In this document: one piece after another, positions 8,353 to 16,300 of the stretch
Position numbering within the stretch: position 1 is the stretch's first letter
Layout of the letters: each line of letters starts with the position of its first letter
NCBI GenBank assembly: GCA_020059605.1
Contig: JAGVBT010000008.1
Location: forward strand, 1 to 40,750
Length of the DNA stretch: 40,750 nt
Source: Deltaproteobacteria bacterium
GTDB lineage: Bacteria > Desulfobacterota > BSN033 > UBA1163
Reading direction: 5' to 3'
Translations under genes and position numbers: made by a program
The notes under the pieces: model-generated
What the model saw: only the letters and a program-made list of their open reading frames with translations
The model's database searches: none
What the model was told of the DNA's origin: nothing

Positions 8353-8431
8353 CCAAATAAATTCTAAATCCCAATAACCAATGACCAAAAGATTTTTTGT
8401 ATCTGGTATTTCGGTCATTGGAATTTATTTG
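8353..8431. repeat. Inverted repeat in the porA-porB gap
   Basis: CCAATGACC (8378-8386) pairs with GGTCATTGG (8413-8421), and CAAATAAATTC (8353-8363) pairs with GAATTTATTTG (8421-8431). The surrounding bases are low-complexity variations of CCAAAT/ATTTGG. It looks like an intergenic insertion that separates two genes of one operon; a folded message here could adjust the ratio of alpha to beta subunit (inference). Confidence 0.6.
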
Positions 8432-8470
8432 GTGTTTGGTGCTTGTAATTTGGTGTTTGCCCTTCTGGGG

Positions 8471-9622
8471 CTACTCTTCCATCACCCAGATCGGTTTCTC
8501 CTCAGGCTCATCCCTGCCCATTGCGTCAAAAACGATTTTCTGAATCACCTCAGGTGTTACATCCGTGCCCCCGATACCGGCAATATAGCTGAAGGTCACG
8601 GGACGATCAGGCGAATGCACGAGGGCGGCTCTTAATTCCTGGCAGAAGATCCCTCCGCTCCCCATAGAATTGTTCCGATCGATGACGGCAATCTTTCTCT
8701 TTCCTCCCAACGCCTTTTGAAGGGCTTCCGCCGGGAAAGGCCTGAAAAGGCGTATTTTCAGTAAACCGACACGATACCCTTTTTCACGGAGTATTTTGAC
8801 GGCGACCCTGGCCGTTGATGTGATCGATCCGGCCGTGACAATCACCACCTCCGCATCGTCCATCATGACGGTTTCAACGATGCCATAGCCCCTTCCGAAA
8901 ATTTCCTTAAATTCCAGGTCCGCACGCAGGGCAACTTCTTTCACGGAATCCATAGAAGTCTGGGCCATATGCCTATACTTCCGGTATAATTCCGAAGAAA
9001 CCACCGGGACGAGAAATCCCGGCTTCTCGATATCGAACTTGTGCGGAAGGTGAATGGCCGGAAGGAATCGGTCCACCTCCTCTTGCTCCGGAACATCAAC
9101 GGGTTCCATGAAGTGAGAGACAAAGAAGGCCTCCAGAGAAACCATTGCAGGTAAATAGACCTGTTCTGCGATCTTATACGCCTGAATCACGCTATCCAGA
9201 GCCTCCTGACCATTTTCACAATAAAACTGAATCCATCCTGTATCCCTCTGGGAAAGGCTGTCCAACTGGTCGGCCCAGAATCCCCATGGGGCCGCCAATA
9301 ATCGATTGACATTGGCCATCACCACCGGGGTTCTGCACCCTGCGGCAAAATGGAGCATCTCGTGCATGAGCGCAAGCCCCTGAGAGGAAGTGGCGGTGAA
9401 TGTCCTAACCCCCGTTAAGGAGGCCGCAATGCACGAGGCCATCGCCGAATGCTCGGACTCTGTTCGCATCATAATCCCTTTGAGAATTCCTGATGCCTCC
9501 CACTCCGACAGTTTTTCATAGATGGCTGTCTGGGGGGTGATCGGATAAGCGGCGATCAGAGGAGTGCGGCAGAGGACCACAGCATGGGCCACCGCATGAT
9601 TCCCGGTCATAAACTCTTTCAT
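8471..9622 (-). CDS. porA: 2-oxoacid:ferredoxin oxidoreductase alpha subunit (PorA type)
   Basis: The alpha subunit carries the pyrimidine-binding part of the TPP site and the substrate-pocket and transketolase C-terminal domains. From the ATG at 9622 it has 383 residues, the usual length. The hallmark 'YPITPQT' lies near residue 27, followed by 'TESEHSAMASCIAASLTGVRTFTATSS' -type sequence of the pyrimidine domain (positions approximate), and 'RPFPAEAL' and 'DRNNSMGSGG' in the C-terminal domain. An upstream-extended reading to 9742 would run into the flavoprotein gene and lacks family sequence, so the ATG at 9622 is preferred although its binding site (AAGAGA) is weak. Gene order gamma, flavoprotein, alpha, beta supports one complex. 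Confidence 0.92.
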   Translation of the reverse strand: MKEFMTGNHAVAHAVVLCRTPLIAAYPITPQTAIYEKLSEWEASGILKGIMMRTESEHSAMASCIAASLTGVRTFTATSSQGLALMHEMLHFAAGCRTPVVMANVNRLLAAPWGFWADQLDSLSQRDTGWIQFYCENGQEALDSVIQAYKIAEQVYLPAMVSLEAFFVSHFMEPVDVPEQEEVDRFLPAIHLPHKFDIEKPGFLVPVVSSELYRKYRHMAQTSMDSVKEVALRADLEFKEIFGRGYGIVETVMMDDAEVVIVTAGSITSTARVAVKILREKGYRVGLLKIRLFRPFPAEALQKALGGKRKIAVIDRNNSMGSGGIFCQELRAALVHSPDRPVTFSYIAGIGGTDVTPEVIQKIVFDAMGRDEPEEKPIWVMEE

Positions 9623-9690
9623 GGCAATCTCTTCGCTTAAACCTGTGATGACTTCGGCACGGCAGCACAACAGCACAAACCATACTGATT

Positions 9691-11409
9691 TTATCTCATC
9701 TCCACCACGGCTCTCGGGCAGGCCTTCGCGCAAGTCCCGCATCCTTTGCAGTGGTCGAAATCCACTGTTCTTGTTTTTAGAAACGGATCGAGCGAAACCG
9801 CTCCCTCGGGGCAGAAGAAATAACAGTTATAACAATAATTACAGGTGCCACAGGAAAAACACCTTTGGGCGGATAAACGGGCTTCCTCCGGCCGCAATCC
9901 CATGTTCACCTCTGAAAACTTTTTCAGCGATTTGGCTCGGCTTCGTTTGCGAATCTTCACCCTATGGCTTGCCTTAAAATAGATGGGATTCATTTGTTGA
10001 TAGGTGGCCACCCCCTTTGGCTCGAGCCATTTTTCCCCCTCCCTCATGGAAAGGTAGGATGCCATAGAAAGGGAGCCCTTTTTCCCGGCCCTGATCCTTG
10101 AGAGGAGCGCTTTATCTGAATTTCCTCGAAGCGATAGGTCCATGGAAATCGCCGCCTTTTTCCCCGCGGCGATGGCAGTCACAATGGTTCGAGGTTGATC
10201 TACGGCGTCTCCTCCGGCAAACACTCTCGGGGAGGGATTCAAACCGATGAGATCATTCTTTACAAAAGGTTTTGGAACCCAGGCAAGTTCGACTCGCTCG
10301 CCCACAGCGGTGATGAGACCATCGGTCTCCAGAGTAAGAAACTCTCCCTTGACAGGAAGGGCCCGGGAGCGACCGGTTGCGTCCGGGCCGCCGAGTTTCA
10401 TGCGTTGAAATTTCACAGCCAATCTTTTCTTCTTACCCGGGTGGATCTTGACAGGCTGAACCAGGAATTCAAACCGAACGCCTTCTTCCTCTGCCTCATG
10501 GATTTCGTCCCGGATCGCAGGCATTTCGTTCCTGGTTCTTCGATAGGCGAGGGTCACTTGGGAGCCAAGGCGCAAGGCCGACCGGGCCACATCGATGGCA
10601 GTATTCCCTCCCCCGACCACAAGGGTCTCTTTTCCTAAAATGACCTTCTCTTTCGAATTGATTCGTTCTAAAAATTCGCCCCCCTTCCAAACCTTTTTCA
10701 GCCCTTCCCCTTCGATGCCAAGGGATGGATTTAATCCGGCCCCGGGAGAGAGAAAGATCGCATCAAAATGGTCCAAATCCTCAAAGGGGATATCCCTTCC
10801 AACCCTAACGCCCGTTTTCATCTCGATGGGAAGGCTCAATATCCTACGTATCTCTTTCCTCAAGATTGATTTGGGAAGGCGATATTCCGGGACCCCCCAT
10901 CGCAATACTCCCCCGGGCTCTCTCTTCGCCTCAAATATTGTCACGCGATGGCCCAGGAGCGAAAGAAAATAGGCGCAGGATAGGCCTGAAGGCCCCCCTC
11001 CCACCACGGCGATTCGTTTTGCCGACTCATTGGCAATGGGCTGGATTTTCTCAATCTGAACCGAGGCACGATCCGAAACATACTTTTCCAATGCCTGGAT
11101 GGATACCGATTCATCATACTGAGCCCGAATGCAATTCGCCTCGCAGGGGTGAAAGCAAGCCCTTCCGCATGCGCCTGGAAACGGATTCTCCATCAACATG
11201 GAGAAGAGAGCTTCATCCTTTCTCCCCTCGCTTATGAAATAAAGAACTTCGGGAATATTGATTCCTGCGGGACAGGCTTCCTGACACGGAGCAGTCAGTA
11301 AATTCGTATCAGGCTTTTGAAAACCCCACTTCCCCGTTTCAATGACGGCGGTGCTCCCGTAAGAGATGGGGATGACCAATTCACACAACGAATCCGTCGG
11401 GATGTTCAT
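9691..11409 (-). CDS. GltD-like NAD(P)-flavoprotein fused to ferredoxin domain
   Basis: A 572-residue fusion that occupies the place of the ferredoxin-like delta subunit. The N terminus has the GltD-type cysteine set (Cys42, 46, 81, 85, 89, 93) for iron-sulfur clusters. An FAD site GGGPSG is at 137-142 and a pyridine-nucleotide site GGGNTA at 266-271. The last 60 residues hold a ferredoxin: six cysteines spaced CxxCxxCxxCxxCxxxCP from 517, then CxxCxxCxxxCP from 554. This suggests electrons from 2-oxoacid oxidation can pass through clusters and FAD to NAD(P), or the reverse (inference). It overlaps the gamma gene by 4 bp (ATGA), so the two are translationally coupled. The first cluster of the C-terminal part has two more cysteines than a normal ferredoxin motif. 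Confidence 0.88.
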   Translation of the reverse strand: MNIPTDSLCELVIPISYGSTAVIETGKWGFQKPDTNLLTAPCQEACPAGINIPEVLYFISEGRKDEALFSMLMENPFPGACGRACFHPCEANCIRAQYDESVSIQALEKYVSDRASVQIEKIQPIANESAKRIAVVGGGPSGLSCAYFLSLLGHRVTIFEAKREPGGVLRWGVPEYRLPKSILRKEIRRILSLPIEMKTGVRVGRDIPFEDLDHFDAIFLSPGAGLNPSLGIEGEGLKKVWKGGEFLERINSKEKVILGKETLVVGGGNTAIDVARSALRLGSQVTLAYRRTRNEMPAIRDEIHEAEEEGVRFEFLVQPVKIHPGKKKRLAVKFQRMKLGGPDATGRSRALPVKGEFLTLETDGLITAVGERVELAWVPKPFVKNDLIGLNPSPRVFAGGDAVDQPRTIVTAIAAGKKAAISMDLSLRGNSDKALLSRIRAGKKGSLSMASYLSMREGEKWLEPKGVATYQQMNPIYFKASHRVKIRKRSRAKSLKKFSEVNMGLRPEEARLSAQRCFSCGTCNYCYNCYFFCPEGAVSLDPFLKTRTVDFDHCKGCGTCAKACPRAVVEMR

Positions 11410-11969
11410 CGTGAGTCCGATCCCTTTACCTCATAGATTTTCGTTTTTTGATAAGCCTCTTCGGCTGCTTCGATATTCAACTCAACCCTGGAAGGCGCCA
11501 TCCTGCGGATCGCCTCGGTCAATGTCTCCAGCTTGATCAAATTTGTCAGGCGGGCATAAGCTCCCAACATCGCGGTGTTGAACATTTCCCCCAGGCCGGC
11601 CTCTCTGGCAATCGGGCGGGCATCGATCAAACCCATCTTAAATTCGCGCCACCCTTTAAAGGAGTCGATTTTTTTGTTCGTATTGATGAGGATTGTTCCG
11701 CCATCCCTCAGTTCCCGGGTGATCTCCATCTCATCTGTCAAAGACAGATCGAACAGGACAACCTGGTCCGGGTTCTTGATCTGGCATTTTAATAGGATAG
11801 GCTCCTCATCCAGGCGTAAAAAACTGACGACCGGAGCTCCCCGGCGTTCTCCTCCGAAGAGTGAAAAACACTGGGGGTATTTTCCCTCTAAGAAAAAGGC
11901 CCTTCCTAAAATTTCGGAAGCGACCACCACCCCCTGTCCTCCGCGGCCTTTAAATTTGATTTCAATCAT
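11406..11969 (-). CDS. porG: 2-oxoacid:ferredoxin oxidoreductase gamma subunit (PorG type)
   Basis: The gamma subunit of the 2-oxoacid oxidoreductase, involved in CoA binding. The 187-residue length is normal. The signature 'FKGRGGQGVVVASEILG' opens the protein, and 'PQCFSLFGGERRGAPVVSF' follows. It is the first enzyme gene of the operon, 6 bp after the regulator stop and overlapping the flavoprotein by 4 bp. The very short spacing to the regulator indicates a common transcript. No strong ribosome binding site is visible before the ATG at 11969, so coupling to the regulator is likely. Confidence 0.92.
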   Translation of the reverse strand: MIEIKFKGRGGQGVVVASEILGRAFFLEGKYPQCFSLFGGERRGAPVVSFLRLDEEPILLKCQIKNPDQVVLFDLSLTDEMEITRELRDGGTILINTNKKIDSFKGWREFKMGLIDARPIAREAGLGEMFNTAMLGAYARLTNLIKLETLTEAIRRMAPSRVELNIEAAEEAYQKTKIYEVKGSDSR

Positions 11970-11975
11970 GAAAAA

Positions 11976-12656
11976 TTATTCCGTTTGCTTTGGCGTTTCC
12001 TGAAAGGCATATCTCAGGATATCCTTCTTGGATTGCTCCATATGGTGCCGGATGGCCTTGTGCACCTCACTTGCCTCTCGCTTCCTGATTGCCTGAACAA
12101 TCCCCTTATGTCCCTCAATGGCTCTCATAACATTATCGACGGAATAGATGCTCTGGATTCTGTATCGCAACATATGCCGTCTTAGCGTTTGGGCCAATTC
12201 GAGAAGCCGTTGGCTCCCGCTGAACTTAGAGACAATCTCATGGAATTGGGCATCCATCTCCACAAAGGATCTCACGTCTCCCTTTGAAACTTTTTCTTCA
12301 GAAAGAGAAATATTCTTTTCCAGCTCTGCGGCCAATTGATCGCGAGCTTTTTCCATGGCCCAGTTCCCAGCCAACCCTTCGATCACCGTCCTGATCTCGC
12401 AGATCTCCTCAACCTCCTGCTCACTGATGGGCCTGACCATATAACCAACCCTTGGAACCGATTCGATCAGCCCTTCCAGCTCAAGACTGTGAAGCGCCTC
12501 CCTGACTGGCGTTCTTGAAGTCCCGATCTCCTCTGCTATCTTTGCTTCGATGAGGTGCTGGTGTGGCGGGATCTCCCCGCTCAAAAGTTGCTCCCGGAGG
12601 TAATCGTAAACCTTTCTCCTGATGGTCTTCGTTTTTCTTATGACCAGCCTTCGCAT
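11976..12656 (-). CDS. GntR-family regulator, FadR/FCD subfamily
   Basis: A DNA-binding regulator of organic-acid metabolism. It has 226 residues: a winged helix-turn-helix at about 10-75 with 'AEEIGTSRTPVREALHSLELEGLI', and a helical FCD effector domain at about 85-215. The FCD metal site is visible: Asp and His in 'DAQFH', His in 'EGHKGI' and His in 'IRHHMEQS'. FCD regulators usually sense carboxylic acids such as lactate, pyruvate or sugar acids. It heads the por-dct operon and is divergent from the racemase gene, so it probably controls both, and itself, from the 122-bp intergenic region. The start at 12656 has no ribosome binding site and is close to the predicted transcription start. 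Confidence 0.9.
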   Translation of the reverse strand: MRRLVIRKTKTIRRKVYDYLREQLLSGEIPPHQHLIEAKIAEEIGTSRTPVREALHSLELEGLIESVPRVGYMVRPISEQEVEEICEIRTVIEGLAGNWAMEKARDQLAAELEKNISLSEEKVSKGDVRSFVEMDAQFHEIVSKFSGSQRLLELAQTLRRHMLRYRIQSIYSVDNVMRAIEGHKGIVQAIRKREASEVHKAIRHHMEQSKKDILRYAFQETPKQTE

Positions 12657-12663
12657 CAGGTGT

Positions 12664-12693
12664 ACTGTACCCCAGTTTTTCTTTGCTTGTCAA
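12664..12693 (-). promoter_or_regulatory. Sigma70-type promoter for the GntR-por-dct operon
   Basis: On the minus strand TTGACA (12693-12688), an 18-base spacer and TACAGT (12669-12664). Transcription would start near 12657, next to the regulator's ATG at 12656, giving a leaderless or nearly leaderless message. The -35 box lies within the inverted repeat 12687-12711. Confidence 0.5.
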
Positions 12694-12711
12694 TATCTTT
12701 TTATTTGACAA
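12687..12711. promoter_or_regulatory. Candidate GntR operator between divergent promoters
   Basis: Perfect 7-bp inverted repeat TTGTCAA (12687-12693) and TTGACAA (12705-12711) with 11 bases between. Each arm contains the -35 box of one of the two divergent promoters, so a protein bound here could shut both. A second, overlapping half-site GTCAA lies at 12715-12719. Assignment to the adjacent GntR protein is inferred. Confidence 0.5.
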
Positions 12712-12733
12712 CCGGTCAATATTACTCTATCAT
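12705..12733 (+). promoter_or_regulatory. Sigma70-type promoter for the racemase gene
   Basis: TTGACA (12705-12710), exactly 17 bases, TATCAT (12728-12733). The start of transcription would be near 12740, leaving about 40 bases of leader with a CAGGAG site before the ATG at 12779. Confidence 0.65.
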
Positions 12734-12778
12734 TTTCAGGATTCGGAATATTAATTAAATTTTCCAGGAGATTATAAA

Positions 12779-14062
12779 ATGAGGCAATATGTTAACTATG
12801 ACGCAGGAAGGAGAGACTTCACTGTTCCGAATGGATGGAACCTGATCTCCAGTCAGGACAAACCTCCTGTCCCGGGAGTGAGCGATCCGGTTAAGGAGAT
12901 CCGGCGGGCATTGGATCTTCCCATCGGGTCGCCAAAAATTGAAGAATTGGCAAGTCCGGGGATGGAGGTCGCTCTCTTATTCGACGATCTGCAGCGTCCC
13001 ACGCCGGTTCATCTGGCATTGCCTGAAATTCTTGATCGTCTGAACCGGGCAGGGATCCCGGATGATAGGATTACTGGAATCTGCGCCTTGGGAACCCATC
13101 CCATCCCTTCGATGGATCAACTGAAAAAGAAGGCGGGGGATATTGCATTTTCTCGTTTGCAGGGACGTCTTTTTGCTCACGATCCTCATGCTTCCGACAA
13201 TGTGATCATAGGAAAAACCCATCGGGGGACCCTGGTTGAAATCAACCGGCATGTGGCCTTTGCCGATTTAATTGTTGGTGTTGGAGAATGCATGCCTCAT
13301 CCCGTCGCTGGATATGGGGGAGGATGCAAGATCATGATGCCCGGGGTCTGCTCCTATCGCTCCGTAGCCGAACATCATTTTTCATGGATGCGCCATCGTC
13401 AAAGTCGGGTAAACCTTCTCGATGGAAATGCCTTCTACGAGGAGATTGTCGACGCTGGACGCCTTTCAAGATTGGCATTTAAACTTGATTTCATTATTAA
13501 CGAAAAGAAAGAGATCCTTCGAGCTTTTGCCGGAGATCCTGTTGAAGAACATCGGGAAGCTTCCAGCTACGCCAGATCCCTTTACAGGGTTCCCCTCCCG
13601 AAACTGGCCGATGTGACCATCACCTCGGCTTATCCGTTGGAAGTTGGAGTCCAGGCAACAAAAGCTCTGACCATGGCAGGTTTTTGCACCCGGTCCGGAG
13701 GGGCCATCCTCTGGATCGCCCCCCAGAAACAGGCAGGATCTATTTTGCCCCTGATCAAAGAGATGGGAAGTGATGAAAATGCAGGAGATTTCCACCGGCG
13801 CCTGATCGTTGGGGAAATCCCCGAACACCTTCGATCATTCGGGATCTCTTATATTATGCAGGTCGTCTATTTTAAAGAACTTGCAGAAAAATTTACGGTG
13901 GTCCATGTGACGGAAGGATTGTCACCGGAGCAGGTGAAGATGATGAAATTTTCATACGCATCCAATATTCAGGACGGCATTGACCAGGTTTATCAAAAAA
14001 TGCCGCAGGCGGATGTCGCCATCTTCCCCTCCGGAGGCAACATCATCCCCGAAGTCCGGTAA
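12779..14062 (+). CDS. larA: LarA-family nickel-dependent 2-hydroxyacid racemase
   Basis: A 427-residue member of the lactate racemase family (LarA, formerly DUF2088), which interconverts D and L forms of 2-hydroxyacids using a nickel-pincer nucleotide. All key residues of LarA are in place: Arg73 in 'FDDLQRP', His107 in 'GTHP', His174 in 'CMPHPVAGYGGG', Lys184 in 'GGCKIMMPG' (the lysine that holds the cofactor), His200 in 'EHH', and Gln292/Lys295 in 'VQATKAL'. Length matches the family. LarA homologues act on several hydroxyacids, so the substrate may not be lactate. It is divergent from the GntR regulator. Genes for cofactor synthesis (larB, larC, larE) and a hydroxyacid dehydrogenase are absent from the window. 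Confidence 0.87.
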   Translation: MRQYVNYDAGRRDFTVPNGWNLISSQDKPPVPGVSDPVKEIRRALDLPIGSPKIEELASPGMEVALLFDDLQRPTPVHLALPEILDRLNRAGIPDDRITGICALGTHPIPSMDQLKKKAGDIAFSRLQGRLFAHDPHASDNVIIGKTHRGTLVEINRHVAFADLIVGVGECMPHPVAGYGGGCKIMMPGVCSYRSVAEHHFSWMRHRQSRVNLLDGNAFYEEIVDAGRLSRLAFKLDFIINEKKEILRAFAGDPVEEHREASSYARSLYRVPLPKLADVTITSAYPLEVGVQATKALTMAGFCTRSGGAILWIAPQKQAGSILPLIKEMGSDENAGDFHRRLIVGEIPEHLRSFGISYIMQVVYFKELAEKFTVVHVTEGLSPEQVKMMKFSYASNIQDGIDQVYQKMPQADVAIFPSGGNIIPEVR

Positions 14063-14097
14063 ATTTGCTTCCCTTTATTTCAAGTCTCAGGCTTTTT

Positions 14098-14137
14098 ATA
14101 AAAATGCGCCACAATATCCCCCAGCTTTGCTGCGGGG
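14098..14137 (-). terminator. Possible hairpin terminator after the channel gene
   Basis: On the minus strand GCGCC (near 14137) and GGCGC (near 14107) bracket an inner stem of CCCC/GGGG with AGC/GCT, followed by ATTTTTAT. It lies just past the channel gene's stop at 14142, between convergent genes. The stem contains bulges. Confidence 0.35.
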
Positions 14138-14141
14138 CGCT

Positions 14142-15839
14142 TCATTGAAAGATTCGTAGAAATTGGCGTTCAGCCTCATAGGTGCCGATAATAAACATTT
14201 CTGTATCTTCCTGGATGGGAAGATGCGGATCAGGGTTGATCGATAGGACCCCGTCGTTTTTTAAGGCAACCACCGTACAGCCTGTTTCCCTGCGGATTTT
14301 TGACCGGGCCAGGGTGAGCCCTACCAGCCGTTTGGGCGCCTGGATCTGAAAAATATCCAGCCCTTCCACCATTAGGAGAACATCTTTTTTCATCAGGAAG
14401 TGAAAAATCGCATTGGCCCCCAGCGAGGGATAGGAGACGACAAAATCGGCGCCGGCGCGGTGCAGTGTGGAAACATTCCGGTCCTGGTTCGCCCGGCTGA
14501 TGATCTGCATGTCAGGCCGAAGGCTCCTGCAATATTTTGTCAGATAGATATTGGCCGCGTCGTCATGGGAAGTGATCAATGCCGCAGGGGCTTTTTCAAT
14601 CCAGGCCTTCTTCAACGTATCAAGATCGGCAGCATCTCCCAGCACATAATGGTCTCCATCGGTTACTTTTCTGGGATTCTTCTCAACGATGATATGGGCG
14701 ATCTCCCTTTCCTTGAGCCTTTCGGACGTAGCTCTTCCCACTCGCCCCCCTCCAATAATGATCACGGGGTCTCCGGCATGTTTGAACATCTGATACAGGG
14801 AGAAAACCTCGTTATAGGCGGAGATCTGCATTTCCGTCCCCGCAAAGATGAGCACGGTGTTCCGGTTGATCACTCTGTCCGGCGCCGGGATTTCGAATTT
14901 TCCCCTTTCCCAGACTCCCACGACGGTCACCCCGACGCGGTCCCGGAGATTGCTCTCCACAAGGGTCTTGCCGACCAGGGGAGTATGAATCGCGGGAGCC
15001 TCTGCGATGACCAGTTCGTCGAAGCGGCCCACGATGTTGGCCCTGCAATCGCCGCCCAGGGTCCATCCCGCAAAGGAACGGCCCATAATATCCGTCAACT
15101 GCAAAACCCTGGAACTTCCGGCCATGGAAAGGATGTCGAGGGAATGGGGGGAGTCGGCGGTGGTGATGATGGGAATCCTCTCGTTCAACTCGCGGACGGT
15201 GAACGCGATGTTGGTATTGATCTCGTCGCTGTTCGTGGCCACGATGAGTGCGGCTTGATCGATGCGCATTTTCCGGTAGGTTTCCGGATCGTCAATATGC
15301 CCCATGGCCACCCGTATATCGCTGTTGTACAACTCTGTGGCCCTGTCGAGATCCTCCACGATCACGGCATACTCCTTCTTGTATACTTTGAGCTTCTCAA
15401 TTAATGCCGTGGTGACTGCGTCATAGGAGGTAATGATGATATGGTCACGCGTTTCCGCCGGCAGTTCGACGGGAGTGCGTCGCCGGGATTCCGCTGCCAT
15501 CCAGGGGGCCAAAAAGAATTTGATGAATGTGAAGGGGAAAAGGATCAGTAAAAAAACAACGCCTGACAGCAACACCAGGATGGAAAAGGCTTTGCCGATA
15601 TCTCCGGTAAATGTGACGTCGCCGAATCCGAGCGTGGTCATCACGACCAGCGTCCAGTAAAACCCGGTGATCCAGGAGTATTCCCTTCCCTCGGAAGCCA
15701 TGAGAAAATGGAAGATGATGCTGTAGCTGGCTACCATGACTCCCACCACCAGGAGGAAACGCAGAAGCAGGCGAACGTTCTGCTTGTTGCTTTTGCTTTC
15801 AAGGAAGGAACTGACGATGGACGAATAAATAAATTTCAT
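14142..15839 (-). CDS. Two-TM potassium channel with two RCK units
   Basis: A ligand-gated potassium-channel-like protein of 565 residues from the ATG at 15839 (an ATG at 15890 would add 17). The N terminus has two membrane helices around a selectivity filter 'TTLGFGD', a variant of TVGYGD. Two RCK_N/RCK_C (TrkA-type) units follow in the cytoplasm. The first RCK_N reads 'IIITSYDAVT' and has lost the glycine-rich nucleotide motif; the second keeps 'IIIGGGRVGRATSERL' and should bind nucleotide. Each is followed by a TrkA_C-like part, the last ending at the C terminus. Neither start has a strong ribosome binding site. It converges on the racemase gene and seems to be a single-gene unit. Confidence 0.85.
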   Translation of the reverse strand: MKFIYSSIVSSFLESKSNKQNVRLLLRFLLVVGVMVASYSIIFHFLMASEGREYSWITGFYWTLVVMTTLGFGDVTFTGDIGKAFSILVLLSGVVFLLILFPFTFIKFFLAPWMAAESRRRTPVELPAETRDHIIITSYDAVTTALIEKLKVYKKEYAVIVEDLDRATELYNSDIRVAMGHIDDPETYRKMRIDQAALIVATNSDEINTNIAFTVRELNERIPIITTADSPHSLDILSMAGSSRVLQLTDIMGRSFAGWTLGGDCRANIVGRFDELVIAEAPAIHTPLVGKTLVESNLRDRVGVTVVGVWERGKFEIPAPDRVINRNTVLIFAGTEMQISAYNEVFSLYQMFKHAGDPVIIIGGGRVGRATSERLKEREIAHIIVEKNPRKVTDGDHYVLGDAADLDTLKKAWIEKAPAALITSHDDAANIYLTKYCRSLRPDMQIISRANQDRNVSTLHRAGADFVVSYPSLGANAIFHFLMKKDVLLMVEGLDIFQIQAPKRLVGLTLARSKIRRETGCTVVALKNDGVLSINPDPHLPIQEDTEMFIIGTYEAERQFLRIFQ

Positions 15840-16293
15840 ACACTGAGCAACCCGCCCTGCGGGGCACCGAAGGATCTCCGTTAGAACCATTTTAGCATAA
15901 ATCAGCCCAGAACAAAACGGCCCCTCCCCTTGCCCACGACTTTCTCCCTATGACCTGGGGTCACCCAGGCCTTGGATATTTGGATTTCTGTGAGGAGGTC
16001 CGTGGTCAAAAAGAGGAGTGTAAGGGGATGAAGGCCTCCTCAAGCCTGCTGTGCCCTTCTTAGAAGGTCTTTTTTTGTGGCAAAAATGTCCTGCTAAGCC
16101 CCCCAAAAAGGCCATCTTTTTATCAATCCTTCAGCATTTCAATGAGCTGCCTTGGTCCGACACGACCTTGCTGACCCTGACTTTATTATTAGGATTGCTC
16201 CCAGGTTGTTCAGGTTGTTCCATACTGACAAAAAGATTATTCACCACCCAGTCGGAAAAGTCTTGACATATTAATCGTCATTTGTCATGATAT
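15840..16293. other. Intergenic region between divergent channel and ATPase genes
   Basis: About 450 bp without a convincing gene. It contains a 22-base segment at 15983-16004 that recurs with two one-base insertions at 40437-40460, a small hairpin with a T run at 16055-16076 and the promoter/operator of the ATPase gene at its right end. A 71-codon open frame at 16051-16266 has no family features and no ribosome binding site. Confidence 0.5.
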
Positions 16294-16300
16294 ATGACGA
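16263..16300 (+). promoter_or_regulatory. Promoter and inverted-repeat operator of the DUF4143 ATPase
   Basis: TTGACA (16263-16268), 17 bases, CATGAT (16286-16291). Overlapping it is a perfect 7-bp inverted repeat, TCGTCAT (16275-16281) and ATGACGA (16294-16300), with an inner GTCAT (16284-16288) also in palindromic relation to ATGAC. A repressor site covering the -10 box and the first codon is plausible. Confidence 0.5.

Noticed and set aside
14400..15404. 334-codon open frame on the plus strand
   Set aside because: Lies antisense within the potassium-channel gene, whose frame carries clear filter and RCK motifs; the plus-strand product has no family features.
16055..16076. Small hairpin followed by a T run
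   Set aside because: Stem is only 5 bp and no plus-strand gene ends before it, so a terminator call is unsupported.
16051..16266. 71-codon open frame between channel and ATPase genes
   Set aside because: No ribosome binding site, no recognisable family, and it overlaps a hairpin and the ATPase promoter.
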